From: Phenylobacterium sp.
GTDB lineage: Bacteria; Pseudomonadota; Alphaproteobacteria; Caulobacterales; Caulobacteraceae
Assembly: GCF_019636135.1 (NCBI RefSeq)
Contig: NZ_JAHBYD010000007.1
Location: 62,001-126,000, forward strand
Reading direction: 5' to 3'
Length of the DNA: 64,000 nt
The first letter of the stretch is position 1. The number at the start of each line of letters is the position of its first letter. This document shows positions 55,942 through 63,842 of this stretch, piece after piece. A program made the position numbers and the translations under genes. Below the pieces are notes generated by a model that was not told the DNA's origin, searched no databases, and saw only the letters and a list, made by a program, of their open reading frames with translations.

Positions 55942-57108
55942 CTAGGAGACCGCTCGAGGCCGCGCCAGCAGCCAGGCCGCATATCCCGCGCCCAGCACGG
56001 TCAGCGCCACGCCATGCACGAAGAAGGCGGTGCGGTATTCGCTGGCCTGCGCCATCAGGCCGAAGTTGAGGATCAGCAGGGTGATCGCGGCCTGGCTCGT
56101 GAAGCCTTTCACCGAGGCCACGGTCGCCCGCGCCTCGCCCGACAGCGCGTGCTGGAACCGCGCATCGGCGTTCACGTCGGCCACCCGGCAGAGCCCGGTG
56201 AAGGCCACCGCCAGCACCACCGAGGCCAGCGGATGGAAGACGGCCGCCGCCGCGGTCAGCAGCAGTCCGCCTGCGGCCACCAGGCCCGGCAGCGAAGCCG
56301 GCTTGCCGAGCGGCGCACGATGGGCCAGCGCGGCGGCGGCGGCCTGGCTCCCGCCCAGCGCCGCGACGAACAGCGCGATGGCCGGCCGGTCCAGCCCCAT
56401 GTCGCGCGCGAAAATCTGCCAGTAGTCCTCGCACGCCGCGAGCAGCGACTGCATCAGGGCGATGAACAGCAGGATCGGGAGCACGCCCGGCCGCCGCACC
56501 GCCTCGCCGATCCCGCGCCGGATCACGCCCAGGTAGTCCGCCCGCCCGGCCTGCGCCGCCCTGGGCGCCCGCGGCAGCAGGAGCGCCGAGGCCGCGCCCA
56601 GCAGGCTCGACGCCGAGCTGATCAGGGTCAGCGCGTCGTTGCCGATCCCCGCGATCGCCGCCGCGATCAGCGCCGCCGACATGAAGCCCGCGAACCGCCC
56701 CGTCTGCGCACGGCCGATGGCGCGGGCATAGTCCTGCGGCCGGCCCTCGGCCTTCAGCTCGTCGAAGATCAGCGCCTCGAAGGTCCCCGAAACCAGTGCG
56801 CTCTTCACGCCCCAGAGCACGAAGCCGATCAGGTAGCCCCAGAAGCCGGGGAACAGCGCCCACACCAGGAAGCCGGCGCCGCGGAACACCTGGGCGATCG
56901 CCAGCAGCCAGCGGCGCGAGAACCGGTCGGCCAGCGCGCCCGTCGGGATCTCCAGCGTCACCCCCGTCAGCGACCACGCCGCGAGCGCCAGGCCGATCTG
57001 GGCCGGGCTCATCCCATGCTCGGTGAACATCACCGTGTAGAACGGGAAGATCAGGACGAAGGTGTCGAGGAAGCGGTAGGCGGCGGCCCGGCCGACGAGG
57101 CCCACCAT
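55942..57108 (-). CDS. MFS transporter
   Basis: 388 residues with about 12 TM helices. The loop-2/3 MFS motif GALADRFSRRW and the TM1 motif with polar residues (AYRFLDTFVLIFPFYTVMF) support a major-facilitator exporter or importer of small solutes. The start ATG 57108 (GTG 57111 alternative) is preceded by GGGGGAGAGG, a Shine-Dalgarno contributed by the end of the upstream repeat. A TetR gene lies upstream in the same direction and may regulate it. Confidence 0.84.
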   Translation of the reverse strand: MVGLVGRAAAYRFLDTFVLIFPFYTVMFTEHGMSPAQIGLALAAWSLTGVTLEIPTGALADRFSRRWLLAIAQVFRGAGFLVWALFPGFWGYLIGFVLWGVKSALVSGTFEALIFDELKAEGRPQDYARAIGRAQTGRFAGFMSAALIAAAIAGIGNDALTLISSASSLLGAASALLLPRAPRAAQAGRADYLGVIRRGIGEAVRRPGVLPILLFIALMQSLLAACEDYWQIFARDMGLDRPAIALFVAALGGSQAAAAALAHRAPLGKPASLPGLVAAGGLLLTAAAAVFHPLASVVLAVAFTGLCRVADVNADARFQHALSGEARATVASVKGFTSQAAITLLILNFGLMAQASEYRTAFFVHGVALTVLGAGYAAWLLARPRAVS

Positions 57109-57300
57109 CACCTCTCCCCCGAGCGCCGCAGGCGCGAAGCGAGGGAGAGGGCAGGGAGTGGGCGGCTCGGCGCCAGGGACAGGCAGGGCTTGAGCCCGAT
57201 GTGCGACCGGGTTCCGCCGAAGCGGCGACTCGACGTCTTGCGCCGCCCTCTCCTCAATCCTCTCCCTCTCCGTTCGCTCCGCTCACGGGGGGAGAGGAGG
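57109..57300. repeat. Intergenic palindromic repeat, family C, overlapping the MFS leader
   Basis: CACCTCTCCCCCGAGCGCCG...GAGGGAGAGGGCAGGGAG is mirrored by CTCCCTCTCCGTTCGCTCCG...GGGGGGAGAGGAGG. It closely matches 15302-15466. Its left end provides the MFS ribosome-binding sequence; its right end lies 3 bp from the TetR stop. Confidence 0.82.
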
Positions 57301-57303
57301 CTG

Positions 57304-57963
57304 CTAAGCCAGGAAGCCGGCTTCGGCGAAGTCCAGCATTCGCTTCAGGAGGCCCTCGACGTCGCCCTCGCGGGTGATCCCGCCCGACAGGTGGTGCAGC
57401 CGGTCGAACTCGGCGAAGCGGTTGTTGTGGACCATGCCCAGCACGAAGTGCAGCCGCCAGTAGACGTCCTCCTTCGGCAGCTCGGGCCGCGCCGCCATCA
57501 GGGCCGTGGCGAACCGCTCCAGGTGGGAGACGTCGGTCTTCAGCACCTCGCGCATCTCGGCCGTGCCTTCGGACCGGGCGCGGATGATGAACTGCATCGA
57601 GATGCGGCGGTCGTTGTCGGGTGAGGCCCAGCGCATCGGCGGGGCCAGGTAGCACTCCAGGATGTCGCGCACCCGGGGCTTGCCGCCCTGCCGCGCCGTC
57701 GCCTCGTGCAGCATCCGCGCGCGCTCGCGGTTCAGCTCGCTGGTCCGCCGCCGGAAGATCTCGAACAGCAGGGCGTCCTTGGAGCCGAAGTGGTAGTTCA
57801 CGCTGGCCAGGTTGACGCCCGCCTCGGCGGTGATGTCGCGCACCGACACGTTCTGGAAGCCGTGCAGCGCGAACAGCCGCTCGGCCGCGTTGAACACCGC
57901 GGCCTTGGTGGCGGCCTGGGCCTCTTCGGTCTCGGGCGGATCCTGGATGAGGGGATCGGTCAT
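57304..57963 (-). CDS. TetR-family transcriptional regulator
   Basis: 219 residues. N-terminal TetR HTH: AVFNAAERLFALHGFQNVSVRDITAEAGVNLASVNYHFGSKDALLFEIF (quoted in part; about residues 22-70), then a long ligand-binding helical domain with a conserved R-x-x-D-I-L-E-C-Y-L-A-P-P segment. The NLASVNYHF form and C-terminal domain resemble TetR proteins that control efflux or lipid genes. It precedes the MFS gene across a repeat; regulation of that transporter is plausible but not shown. Confidence 0.88.
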   Translation of the reverse strand: MTDPLIQDPPETEEAQAATKAAVFNAAERLFALHGFQNVSVRDITAEAGVNLASVNYHFGSKDALLFEIFRRRTSELNRERARMLHEATARQGGKPRVRDILECYLAPPMRWASPDNDRRISMQFIIRARSEGTAEMREVLKTDVSHLERFATALMAARPELPKEDVYWRLHFVLGMVHNNRFAEFDRLHHLSGGITREGDVEGLLKRMLDFAEAGFLA

Positions 57964-58028
57964 GCGAATCCCTTAGGCGTCACCGCACGCTACGCTCAAC
58001 ATGACCGTTGCGCGACAGGCGAACTCGC

Positions 58029-59207
58029 TCAGCGCGAAAGCTCCTTCATCGCCTTCTCCAGCCCGTCGATGGTCAGCGGGAACATCCGCTCGCCCACGAG
58101 TTGCTTCATCAGGCCGATCGAGGGCGTGTAGTCCCAGTGGCGCTCGGCCGTCGGGTTCAGCCACACGACCGAGTCGAAGATCTGGCCGACGCGGTCCATC
58201 CAGATCGCGCCCGCCTCCTCGTTCCAGTGCTCCACCGAGCCGCCCGGATAGGTGATCTCGTAGGGGCTCATGGTGGCGTCGCCCACGAAGATGACCTTGT
58301 AGTCGTGGGGGAACTTGTGGAGGATGTCGTAGGTGTTGAGCTTCTCGGCGTGACGGCGCCGGTTGTCCTTCCACACGCTCTCGTAGAGGCAGTTGTGGAA
58401 GTAGTAGAACTCCATGTTCTTGAACTCGGACCGCGCCGCGCTGAACAGCTCCTCGCAGATCTTGATGTGGCTATCCATCGACCCGCCGATGTCGAGGAAC
58501 AGCAGCACGCTGATCTTGTTGCGCCGCTCGGGGCGCATGTTGATGTCGAGGTAGCCCTTCTCGGCCGTGCCCTTGATGGTCTTGTCCATGTCCAGCTCCT
58601 CGACGGAGCCGTCCCGGACCCATTTGCGCAGCCGGCGCAGGGCGACCTTGATGTTGCGGGTGCCCAGCTCGACCTGGTCGTCGAGGTTCTTGTACTCGCG
58701 CTTGTCCCAGACCTTGATGGCGCGGCCGTGCCGGCCCTTCTCCTGGCCGACGCGGATGCCTTCGGGGTGATAGCCGTTGGCGCCGAAGGGGTTCGAGCCG
58801 TCGGGGCGGCCGCCCCGCTGGCCGTTCTCGCCGTCCTTGCCCTCGGCGCCTTCCTTCGCCCGCTTGGCCAGCTCCTCCATCAGCTTGTCGAAGCCGCCCA
58901 TGGCCTCGATCATCGCCTTCTCCTCGTCGGTGAGGAACTTGTCGGCGAGCTTCTTCAGCCACTCGGCGGGGATGTCGATGGCCTCGCCGTCGATCTTCTC
59001 CAGCCCCTGGAACACGTGGCCGAAGACCTTGTCGAACTTGTCGAGGTTCTTCTCGTCCTTCACCAGGGCCGAGCGCGACAGGTAGTAGAAATCGTCGACC
59101 GTGCGGTCGATGACCTGCTTGTCCATCGCCTCCATGAGGACGAGGTATTCCTTGAGCGTCACCGGCACCTTGGCTTCGCGGAGCTCGGTGAAGAAGCGCA
59201 TGAACAT
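58029..59207 (-). CDS. VWA/CoxE-like domain protein
   Basis: 392 residues from ATG 59207 (ATG 59201 possible). The N-terminal helical part (RFFTELREAKVPVTLKEYLVLMEAM) and a charged Lys/Glu/Gly linker (about 150-200) lead to a C-terminal von Willebrand A domain (KISVLLFLDIGGSMDSHIKICEELF; YYFHNCLYESVW; VIFVGDATMSPYEI, parts). The MIDAS motif is DIGGSM, a DxGxS variant of DxSxS. CoxE-type VWA proteins usually act with a MoxR AAA+ ATPase to insert or remove metal cofactors; no MoxR gene is adjacent. A divalent-cation role is uncertain given the variant motif. Confidence 0.85.
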   Translation of the reverse strand: MFMRFFTELREAKVPVTLKEYLVLMEAMDKQVIDRTVDDFYYLSRSALVKDEKNLDKFDKVFGHVFQGLEKIDGEAIDIPAEWLKKLADKFLTDEEKAMIEAMGGFDKLMEELAKRAKEGAEGKDGENGQRGGRPDGSNPFGANGYHPEGIRVGQEKGRHGRAIKVWDKREYKNLDDQVELGTRNIKVALRRLRKWVRDGSVEELDMDKTIKGTAEKGYLDINMRPERRNKISVLLFLDIGGSMDSHIKICEELFSAARSEFKNMEFYYFHNCLYESVWKDNRRRHAEKLNTYDILHKFPHDYKVIFVGDATMSPYEITYPGGSVEHWNEEAGAIWMDRVGQIFDSVVWLNPTAERHWDYTPSIGLMKQLVGERMFPLTIDGLEKAMKELSR

Positions 59208-59323
59208 CGGGGGCGGCCCCTTGGCGTCGAACGATCGTTTGAACGCGGAGGATGCGGTTTCGGGTTCGCGATGTCCAGTGCGCCCGGGGCGCCTCTCCGC
59301 GCGCCGCGGGGCGCCATCGTTCA

Positions 59324-59395
59324 GAACCACCAGGGCCACCAAGCCCACCAAGGTCGACGCAGGTCCCTTTGTGGCCTTGGTGGGCTTGGTGTCGA
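59324..59395. repeat. Intergenic palindromic repeat, family E-like (ACCACCAAGG type)
   Basis: CACCAAGCCCACCAAGG (59337-59353) and CCTTGGTGGGCTTGGTG (59375-59391) are exact inverted repeats of 17 bp around a 21-nt loop, flanked by further CACCA/TGGTG units. It lies in the 253-bp gap 59208-59460, which has no gene. Confidence 0.78.
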
Positions 59396-59460
59396 ACAGG
59401 CGGCGCTGACGCGCCCGCCACGCCGGAAGGGCGCGCGCGGCGCCTCGTCCGGTTGCCTGT

Positions 59461-60453
59461 CTATCCCCGCTCGCTGTCGAGCATGGCCATCTGCATGGCG
59501 GGGTAGCGGTCGCCCGCCGCGGAGCCCTTGGGCGCCGCCGCTTCGATCGCCGCCAGTTGGGCCGGCGTCGGCCTGGCCTCGATGCCGCCCAGCGCCTCGG
59601 CCAGCCGGTCGCGCCGCCGCGCGCCGACCAGGGGGACGATGTCGTCGCCCTGCGCCGCCATCCAGGCGATCGCCGCCTGCGCCGGCGTCAGGCCCGCCGC
59701 TGCGGCCGCCGCCCGCAGCGCCTCGACCAGCGCCAGGTTCCTCTGCAGGTTCTCGCCCTGGAAGCGCGGGCTGTGGCCGCGGAAGTCGCCGGCTGCGTCC
59801 AGCTTCGGCGGCGCCCCGCCGATCAGCCCGCGCGACAGCACGCCGTACGCGGTGATCCCGATGCCCAGCTCGCGCGTGGTCTGCAGGACGCCGTCCTCGA
59901 TGCCGCGCGACAGCAGGCTGTACTCGATCTGCAGGTCGGCGATGGGGTGGACGGCCGCGGCGCGCCGGATCGTCTCCGAGCCCACTTCCGACAGGCCGAT
60001 GTGGCGCACCCAGCCGGCCTTGATGCAGTCGGCGATGGCGCCCACCGTGTCCTCGATCGGGACCGTGTGGTCGAGCCGCGCGGGCCGGTAGACGTCGATG
60101 TGGTCCACGCCCAGCCGCTGCAGGGTGTAGGCCAGCGCCGTCTTCACCGCCGCCGGCCGTCCGTCGAAGCCCAGGAACGAACGGTCGGGCGCGCGCTGGG
60201 CGCCGAACTTCACGGAGAGCACCAGCTTGTCGCGCGGGAGCGTCTTCAGCGCCTCGCCGATCAGCATCTCGTTGTGGCCCATGCCGTAGAAGTCGCCGGT
60301 GTCGATCAGGGTGATCCCGGCGTCGACGGCCGCGGCGATGGTCGCCAGGCTCTCGGCCCGGTCGGCCTCGCCGTAGAAGTCGCTCATGCCCATGGCGCCC
60401 AGGCCGATGGCGGACACTTCGGGGCCGGTCTTTCCAAGTCTGCGCGTCTGCAT
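59461..60453 (-). CDS. Aldo/keto reductase
   Basis: 330 residues from ATG 60453. NADPH-dependent carbonyl reductase, TIM-barrel fold. Family motifs: VSAIGLGAMGMSDFYG, GITLIDTGDFYGMGHNEMLIGEAL (catalytic Asp and Tyr), the catalytic Lys in VLSVKFGAQR, DVYRPARLDHTVPIEDTVGAIADCIKAGWVRHIGLSEVG (parts) and a C-terminal VPLVGARRRDRLAEALGG cofactor loop. Like AKR11/13-type enzymes; substrate unknown. Divergent from a LysR regulator that probably controls it. Confidence 0.9.
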   Translation of the reverse strand: MQTRRLGKTGPEVSAIGLGAMGMSDFYGEADRAESLATIAAAVDAGITLIDTGDFYGMGHNEMLIGEALKTLPRDKLVLSVKFGAQRAPDRSFLGFDGRPAAVKTALAYTLQRLGVDHIDVYRPARLDHTVPIEDTVGAIADCIKAGWVRHIGLSEVGSETIRRAAAVHPIADLQIEYSLLSRGIEDGVLQTTRELGIGITAYGVLSRGLIGGAPPKLDAAGDFRGHSPRFQGENLQRNLALVEALRAAAAAAGLTPAQAAIAWMAAQGDDIVPLVGARRRDRLAEALGGIEARPTPAQLAAIEAAAPKGSAAGDRYPAMQMAMLDSERG

Positions 60454-60520
60454 CTTCGCCTCCGTTCGAATTCGATGGCGCTGAGATAGCGCTGGCCGGT
60501 CGTCCGGATAATCGGCATTG

Positions 60521-60541
60521 TCCCGCACGGACTGTGCGGGA
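60521..60541. promoter_or_regulatory. Perfect palindrome between the aldo/keto reductase and LysR genes
   Basis: TCCCGCAC (60521-60528) and GTGCGGGA (60534-60541) are exact reverse complements with a 5-nt spacer, 9 bp before the LysR start. LysR regulators usually bind such sites next to their own promoter to control the divergent gene. Confidence 0.5.
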
Positions 60542-60550
60542 AACAGAACA

Positions 60551-61447
60551 ATGGAACGCCTGGACCTCGCCGCCCTGGACAGCTTCGCGGCCGTGGCCCG
60601 GCATCGCAACTTCCGCCGCGCCGCCGTCGAGCGCGGCGTCTCGGCCTCGACGCTGAGCCAGGCGGTCCGCGGCCTGGAAACGCGCATGGGCGTGCGCCTG
60701 CTCCACCGCACCACCCGCTCCGTGGCGCCGACCGAGGCCGGCGCGGCCCTGCTCGCGCGGCTCGGCCCGGCGCTCATCGAGATCGGCGAGGCGATGAGCG
60801 AGGCGCGGTCGGCCCAGGCCGAGCCGTCGGGCGCCCTGCGCATCAATGCGCCCGAGCCTGCGGTCGAGCTGGTGCTGGCGCCCATGGCGACCGGCTTCCT
60901 CCGCGCCCATCCGGCCGTCCGCCTGGAGATCGTGAGCGAGACCGGCCTCATCGACATCGTGGCCGAGGGCTACGACGCCGGCGTCCGCTGGGGCGAGAGC
61001 CTCGCGCAGGACATGGTGGCCGTCTCCCTGGGCCCGCCGCAACGCTATGTGGTCGCCGCCGCGCCCGAGCTCCTCGCCCGCGTGGGCGCGCCGCAGCATC
61101 CGCGCGACCTCCTGGAGCGCCCCTGCCTGCGCAACCGCTTCCCGAGCGGCGCGATGCCGTCGTGGGAGCTGGAGAAGGCCGGCGAGGCGGTCCGTGTCTC
61201 GCCGGGCGGCCCGCTCGTGGCCAACAGCCCCACCACGCTGGTGCGCGCGGCGCTGGACGGCCTGGGTTTCATCTCGCTCTTCGACGGCTATCTCGCGCCG
61301 CACCTGGAAAGCGGGCGCCTGGTCGAGGTGCTGGCCGACTGGTCCGAGCCTTTCCCGGGGCCGTTCCTCTACTACCCCAGCCGCCGCACGCTGCCGTCGC
61401 CGCTGCGGGCCTTCGTCGACTTCGTGCAGGCCGGGCGGCGGCGCTAG
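60551..61447 (+). CDS. LysR-family transcriptional regulator
   Basis: 298 residues. N-terminal HTH: LAALDSFAAVARHRNFRRAAVERGVSASTLSQAVRGLETRMGVRLLHRTTRSVAPTEAG (parts), typical LysR, followed by a substrate-binding domain (LRINAPEPAVELVLAPMATGFLRAHPAVRLEI). ATG 60551 fits the usual start (MERLDLAALDSF). Divergent from the aldo/keto reductase and separated by 97 bp with an 8-bp-arm palindrome. The TAG stop is also the first three bases of a dispersed element. Confidence 0.92.
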   Translation: MERLDLAALDSFAAVARHRNFRRAAVERGVSASTLSQAVRGLETRMGVRLLHRTTRSVAPTEAGAALLARLGPALIEIGEAMSEARSAQAEPSGALRINAPEPAVELVLAPMATGFLRAHPAVRLEIVSETGLIDIVAEGYDAGVRWGESLAQDMVAVSLGPPQRYVVAAAPELLARVGAPQHPRDLLERPCLRNRFPSGAMPSWELEKAGEAVRVSPGGPLVANSPTTLVRAALDGLGFISLFDGYLAPHLESGRLVEVLADWSEPFPGPFLYYPSRRTLPSPLRAFVDFVQAGRRR

Positions 61448-61654
61448 GGTCCGGACTCGATAGAGTTAGCCCAAAATATAGTGTCATCCCGGCCGGAGGG
61501 CCGTATTCGGCCCGTAGAGCCGGGACCCAGGGGGTTCAAGCTCTGAGTCTGGCGCCCCTGGGTCCCGGCTCTCCGCTGCGCTGCGGCCGGGATGACGATC
61601 TATATCATTGAATTTATGTTGCTTTATAGAACCTGTCATTGAGTGCGGACCCTA
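61445..61654. repeat. Composite dispersed element with 14-bp terminal inverted repeats, family D core
   Basis: TAGGGTCCGGACTC (61445-61458) and GAGTGCGGACCCTA (61641-61654) are inverted repeats with one mismatch. Between them a family D hairpin (GTCATCCCGGCC...GGGACCCAGGGG mirrored by CCCCTGGGTCCCGGC...GGCCGGGATGAC) and a low-GC stretch (TATATCATTGAATTTATGTT). The two outer TAG/CTA triplets are the stop codons of the convergent lysR and recombinase-like genes. It shares ends with the copy at 19104-19290. Confidence 0.8.
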
Positions 61655-62152
61655 CGCGCCGGCCGCTTCCGCCTCCACCGCCTTCAGCTTGCGCCACACG
61701 GTCATGCGCGAGACGCCGAGGCGGCGCGCGATCTCGACGGGGCCGACGCCCGCGCGTTGCAGGGCGTGGATCTCGTTCACCGCGGCGGTGGGACGGCGGC
61801 GGCGGCTGGCGGCGGCGGGCTCCAGCTCGGCCACGGCCTCCAGCGCCGCGCGGAGCGCACGGCCGGGCAGGCCCTGGCTGGTCAGGTCGGGCTGCAGCAC
61901 GACGAGGGCGGCCCCGCGCGCCTCCAGCCGGTCCAGCGCCTCCAGCACGCCGCGGCCGCTGGCCGCCAGCCGCTCCAGGCGGCTCACCACGAGCTGGTCG
62001 CCGGGGCCGATGAAACCGAGGATGGACGACAGCGTCTGGCCCTCGGCGCCGGGCTCCTCGGCGCGGACCACCTGGCAGCCGGCGGCCTTGAGCACGGCCG
62101 TGTCCTCATGCGCGGTCATGTCCCGCAGCCGAACGTAGCCGATCCTCAGCAT
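61652..62152 (-). CDS. Serine-recombinase-like protein lacking catalytic residues
   Basis: 166 residues from ATG 62152 after GGTGGGG. The fold is that of a resolvase N-terminal domain (RIGYVRL...VLKAAGCQVVRAEEPG...GPGDQLVVSRLERLAASGRGVLEAL...GAALVVLQPDL) with a C-terminal helix-turn-helix (IHALQRAGVGPVEIARRLGVSRMTVWRKLK). The nucleophilic Ser after the first strand (usual YARVS) is replaced (YVRLR), the LDRLGR segment reads LERLAA, and the E-helix AERQR motif is missing. It is probably not a recombinase but a domesticated DNA-binding protein. Its stop codon lies in the terminal repeat of an adjacent element. 62153-62312 holds no convincing gene. Confidence 0.78.
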   Translation of the reverse strand: MLRIGYVRLRDMTAHEDTAVLKAAGCQVVRAEEPGAEGQTLSSILGFIGPGDQLVVSRLERLAASGRGVLEALDRLEARGAALVVLQPDLTSQGLPGRALRAALEAVAELEPAAASRRRRPTAAVNEIHALQRAGVGPVEIARRLGVSRMTVWRKLKAVEAEAAGA

Positions 62153-62312
62153 CCCCACCGCCGATTTCGAAACCCACACGCCGAATACCGGCCAAGGTCC
62201 CAAACGGCGGCGGCCTCGCCAAGACGGCAGTAGGTTAAATCGAAGCAATGAAAGACGCGATCCGCCGCGAATTGGGGCGGTATTGTGTCGAGAACTGGCG
62301 AACTGTGACCGT

Positions 62313-62891
62313 CTACCGGGTAAAATTCTCCGCAGGCTTCTTGAGGATGAATTCGCGGTCTGTCGTCCTGCCGACCTTGAAGCCGTATTCGCCCGCCTTC
62401 GCGAAACCGTTTCGTTCGTAGAATCTCTGGGCGCCGAAGTTCTCGCTCCAGACGCCGATCCAGACGTTGCGCGGCCCGTCCTTCTGCAGCCAGTCCATGA
62501 CCTCGCCGAAGAGCCGCCCGCCCAGGCCTGCGCCCTGCGCCGCCTTGGTGAAATAGATGCGCTTCAGCTCGCCGCAGGCCGGGGTGACGTCCTCGTGCGG
62601 CAGGCTGCAAGGCCCGGCGAGCGCATAGCCGATGGCGTGGCCGTCCGCGTCCTCGACCAGCCAGTGGGCCTTGGCGGGATCGGCGAGGTCGGCGCGGGTG
62701 CGCTCCAGGCCGTAGGCTTCGGCCAGGAAGTCCGCGAGGTCCTGCGGGTCGTACAGGTGGGCGAAGGTGTCGCTGAAGGTGCGGGCGCCCAGCCCGGCCA
62801 GGCGTTCGGCGTCGGCCGGCCCGGCGCGGCGGATGACGGGCCCCGCGACGCCCTCGCGTGTGTTCGGGGAAGTTGCGTTAGGATGCGGCAT
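62313..62891 (-). CDS. GNAT-family N-acetyltransferase
   Basis: 192 residues. Acetyl-CoA-binding GNAT fold: VIRRAGPADAERLAGLGARTFSDTF, AIGYALAGPC, ELKRIYFTKAAQGAGLGGRLFGEVMDW (motif A, Q/R-x-x-G-x-G/A: QGAGLGG) and NVWIGVWSENFGAQRFYERNGFAKAGEYGF (parts). Matches RimI/ribosomal-type or small-molecule acetyltransferases; substrate unknown. Its ATG (62889-62891 on the other strand) overlaps the ATG of the divergent hydrolase gene; there is no nearby alternative start. Confidence 0.87.
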   Translation of the reverse strand: MPHPNATSPNTREGVAGPVIRRAGPADAERLAGLGARTFSDTFAHLYDPQDLADFLAEAYGLERTRADLADPAKAHWLVEDADGHAIGYALAGPCSLPHEDVTPACGELKRIYFTKAAQGAGLGGRLFGEVMDWLQKDGPRNVWIGVWSENFGAQRFYERNGFAKAGEYGFKVGRTTDREFILKKPAENFTR

Positions 62892-63813
62892 GGCTGTTGC
62901 GCTCTACACCCATCACGACATGTTCGACCACCGTCCCGGAGACCGTCATCCCGAGCGGCCCGAGCGGCTGAGGTCGGTGATCGACGCCCTGGACGACGCT
63001 GCGCTGGACCTGGCCCCCAACGACGCGCCCATCGTGGACGAGGCCGACCTCCTGCGGGTGCATGACAAGGCCTACGTCGACGAGATCGCGCGCCTGGCCC
63101 CCGCCAGCGGCCGCGCGGTGCTGGACCCCGACACCAGCATGTCGGCCGGCAGCCTTACCGCCGCGCGCCGGGCCGCCGGCGCGGTCGTCCAGGCGGTGCG
63201 CGACGTGGCCGCGGGCAAGGCGAACCGCGCCTTCTGCGCCGTGCGCCCGCCGGGCCACCACGCCGAACCCGGCCTGCCGATGGGCTTCTGCATCTTCTCG
63301 AACGTGGCGGTGGCGGCCCACGCCGCCCGGGCGGCGGGGTTCGCCAGGGTCGCGGTGGTCGACTTCGACGTCCACCACGGCAACGGCACCCAGGCGGCCC
63401 TCGGCGGCCGGCCCGGCCTGTTCTTCGCCTCGATCCAGGCATGGCCGATGTGGCCGGGCACCGGCCACCCGGACGACGCCGCGCCGGACAACATCGTCAA
63501 CACGGTCTCGCCCGAAGGCGCGCCAGCCGCGGTCTGGCGCAAGGCCTTCGAGGCCCTGATGGGCAAGGTCGACGCCTTCGCGCCCGACCTGATCCTCGTC
63601 TCGGCCGGCTTCGACGCCCACGCCCGCGATCCGGTGTCGGGCGGCAGCCAGAGCCTGGAGGAGGCCGACTTCGCCTGGGCCACCCGCGCGATCGCCGACG
63701 TGGCCGACCGGCATGCCAGGGGGCGGGTTGTCTCCTCCCTCGAGGGCGGCTACGACCTCCAGGCTCTGGGCCGTTCTGCGCTCGCGCACGTCAGGGCCCT
63801 GGGCGAAGGGTAG
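62890..63813 (+). CDS. Histone-deacetylase/acetylpolyamine-amidohydrolase family hydrolase
   Basis: 307 residues. Zinc deacetylase fold of the arginase/HDAC superfamily: HDMFDHRPGDRHPERPERLRSV at the start, the His pair in VRPPGHHAEPGLPMGFCIFSNVAVAA, zinc ligands in VVDFDVHHGNGTQ and the third Asp in LVSAGFDAHARDP, and SLEGGYDLQALG (parts). Acts on acetylated small molecules such as polyamines or on acetyl-lysine proteins. ATG 62890 follows AGGA and overlaps the divergent GNAT start, so the pair shares one very short control region; an acetylation/deacetylation link is suggestive only. Confidence 0.93.
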   Translation: MAVALYTHHDMFDHRPGDRHPERPERLRSVIDALDDAALDLAPNDAPIVDEADLLRVHDKAYVDEIARLAPASGRAVLDPDTSMSAGSLTAARRAAGAVVQAVRDVAAGKANRAFCAVRPPGHHAEPGLPMGFCIFSNVAVAAHAARAAGFARVAVVDFDVHHGNGTQAALGGRPGLFFASIQAWPMWPGTGHPDDAAPDNIVNTVSPEGAPAAVWRKAFEALMGKVDAFAPDLILVSAGFDAHARDPVSGGSQSLEEADFAWATRAIADVADRHARGRVVSSLEGGYDLQALGRSALAHVRALGEG

Positions 63814-63842
63814 GGGCGCTCGGCCGTGCAAATTCCGGATCG

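Noticed and set aside
61652..62152. An active site-specific recombinase or mobile-element integrase
   Set aside because: Catalytic Ser and partner residues are replaced, and no element or attachment sites of resolvase type surround it.
62248..62421. A 57-codon plus-strand ORF overlapping the GNAT gene end
   Set aside because: No ribosome-binding site, no recognisable sequence and antisense overlap with a clear GNAT gene.
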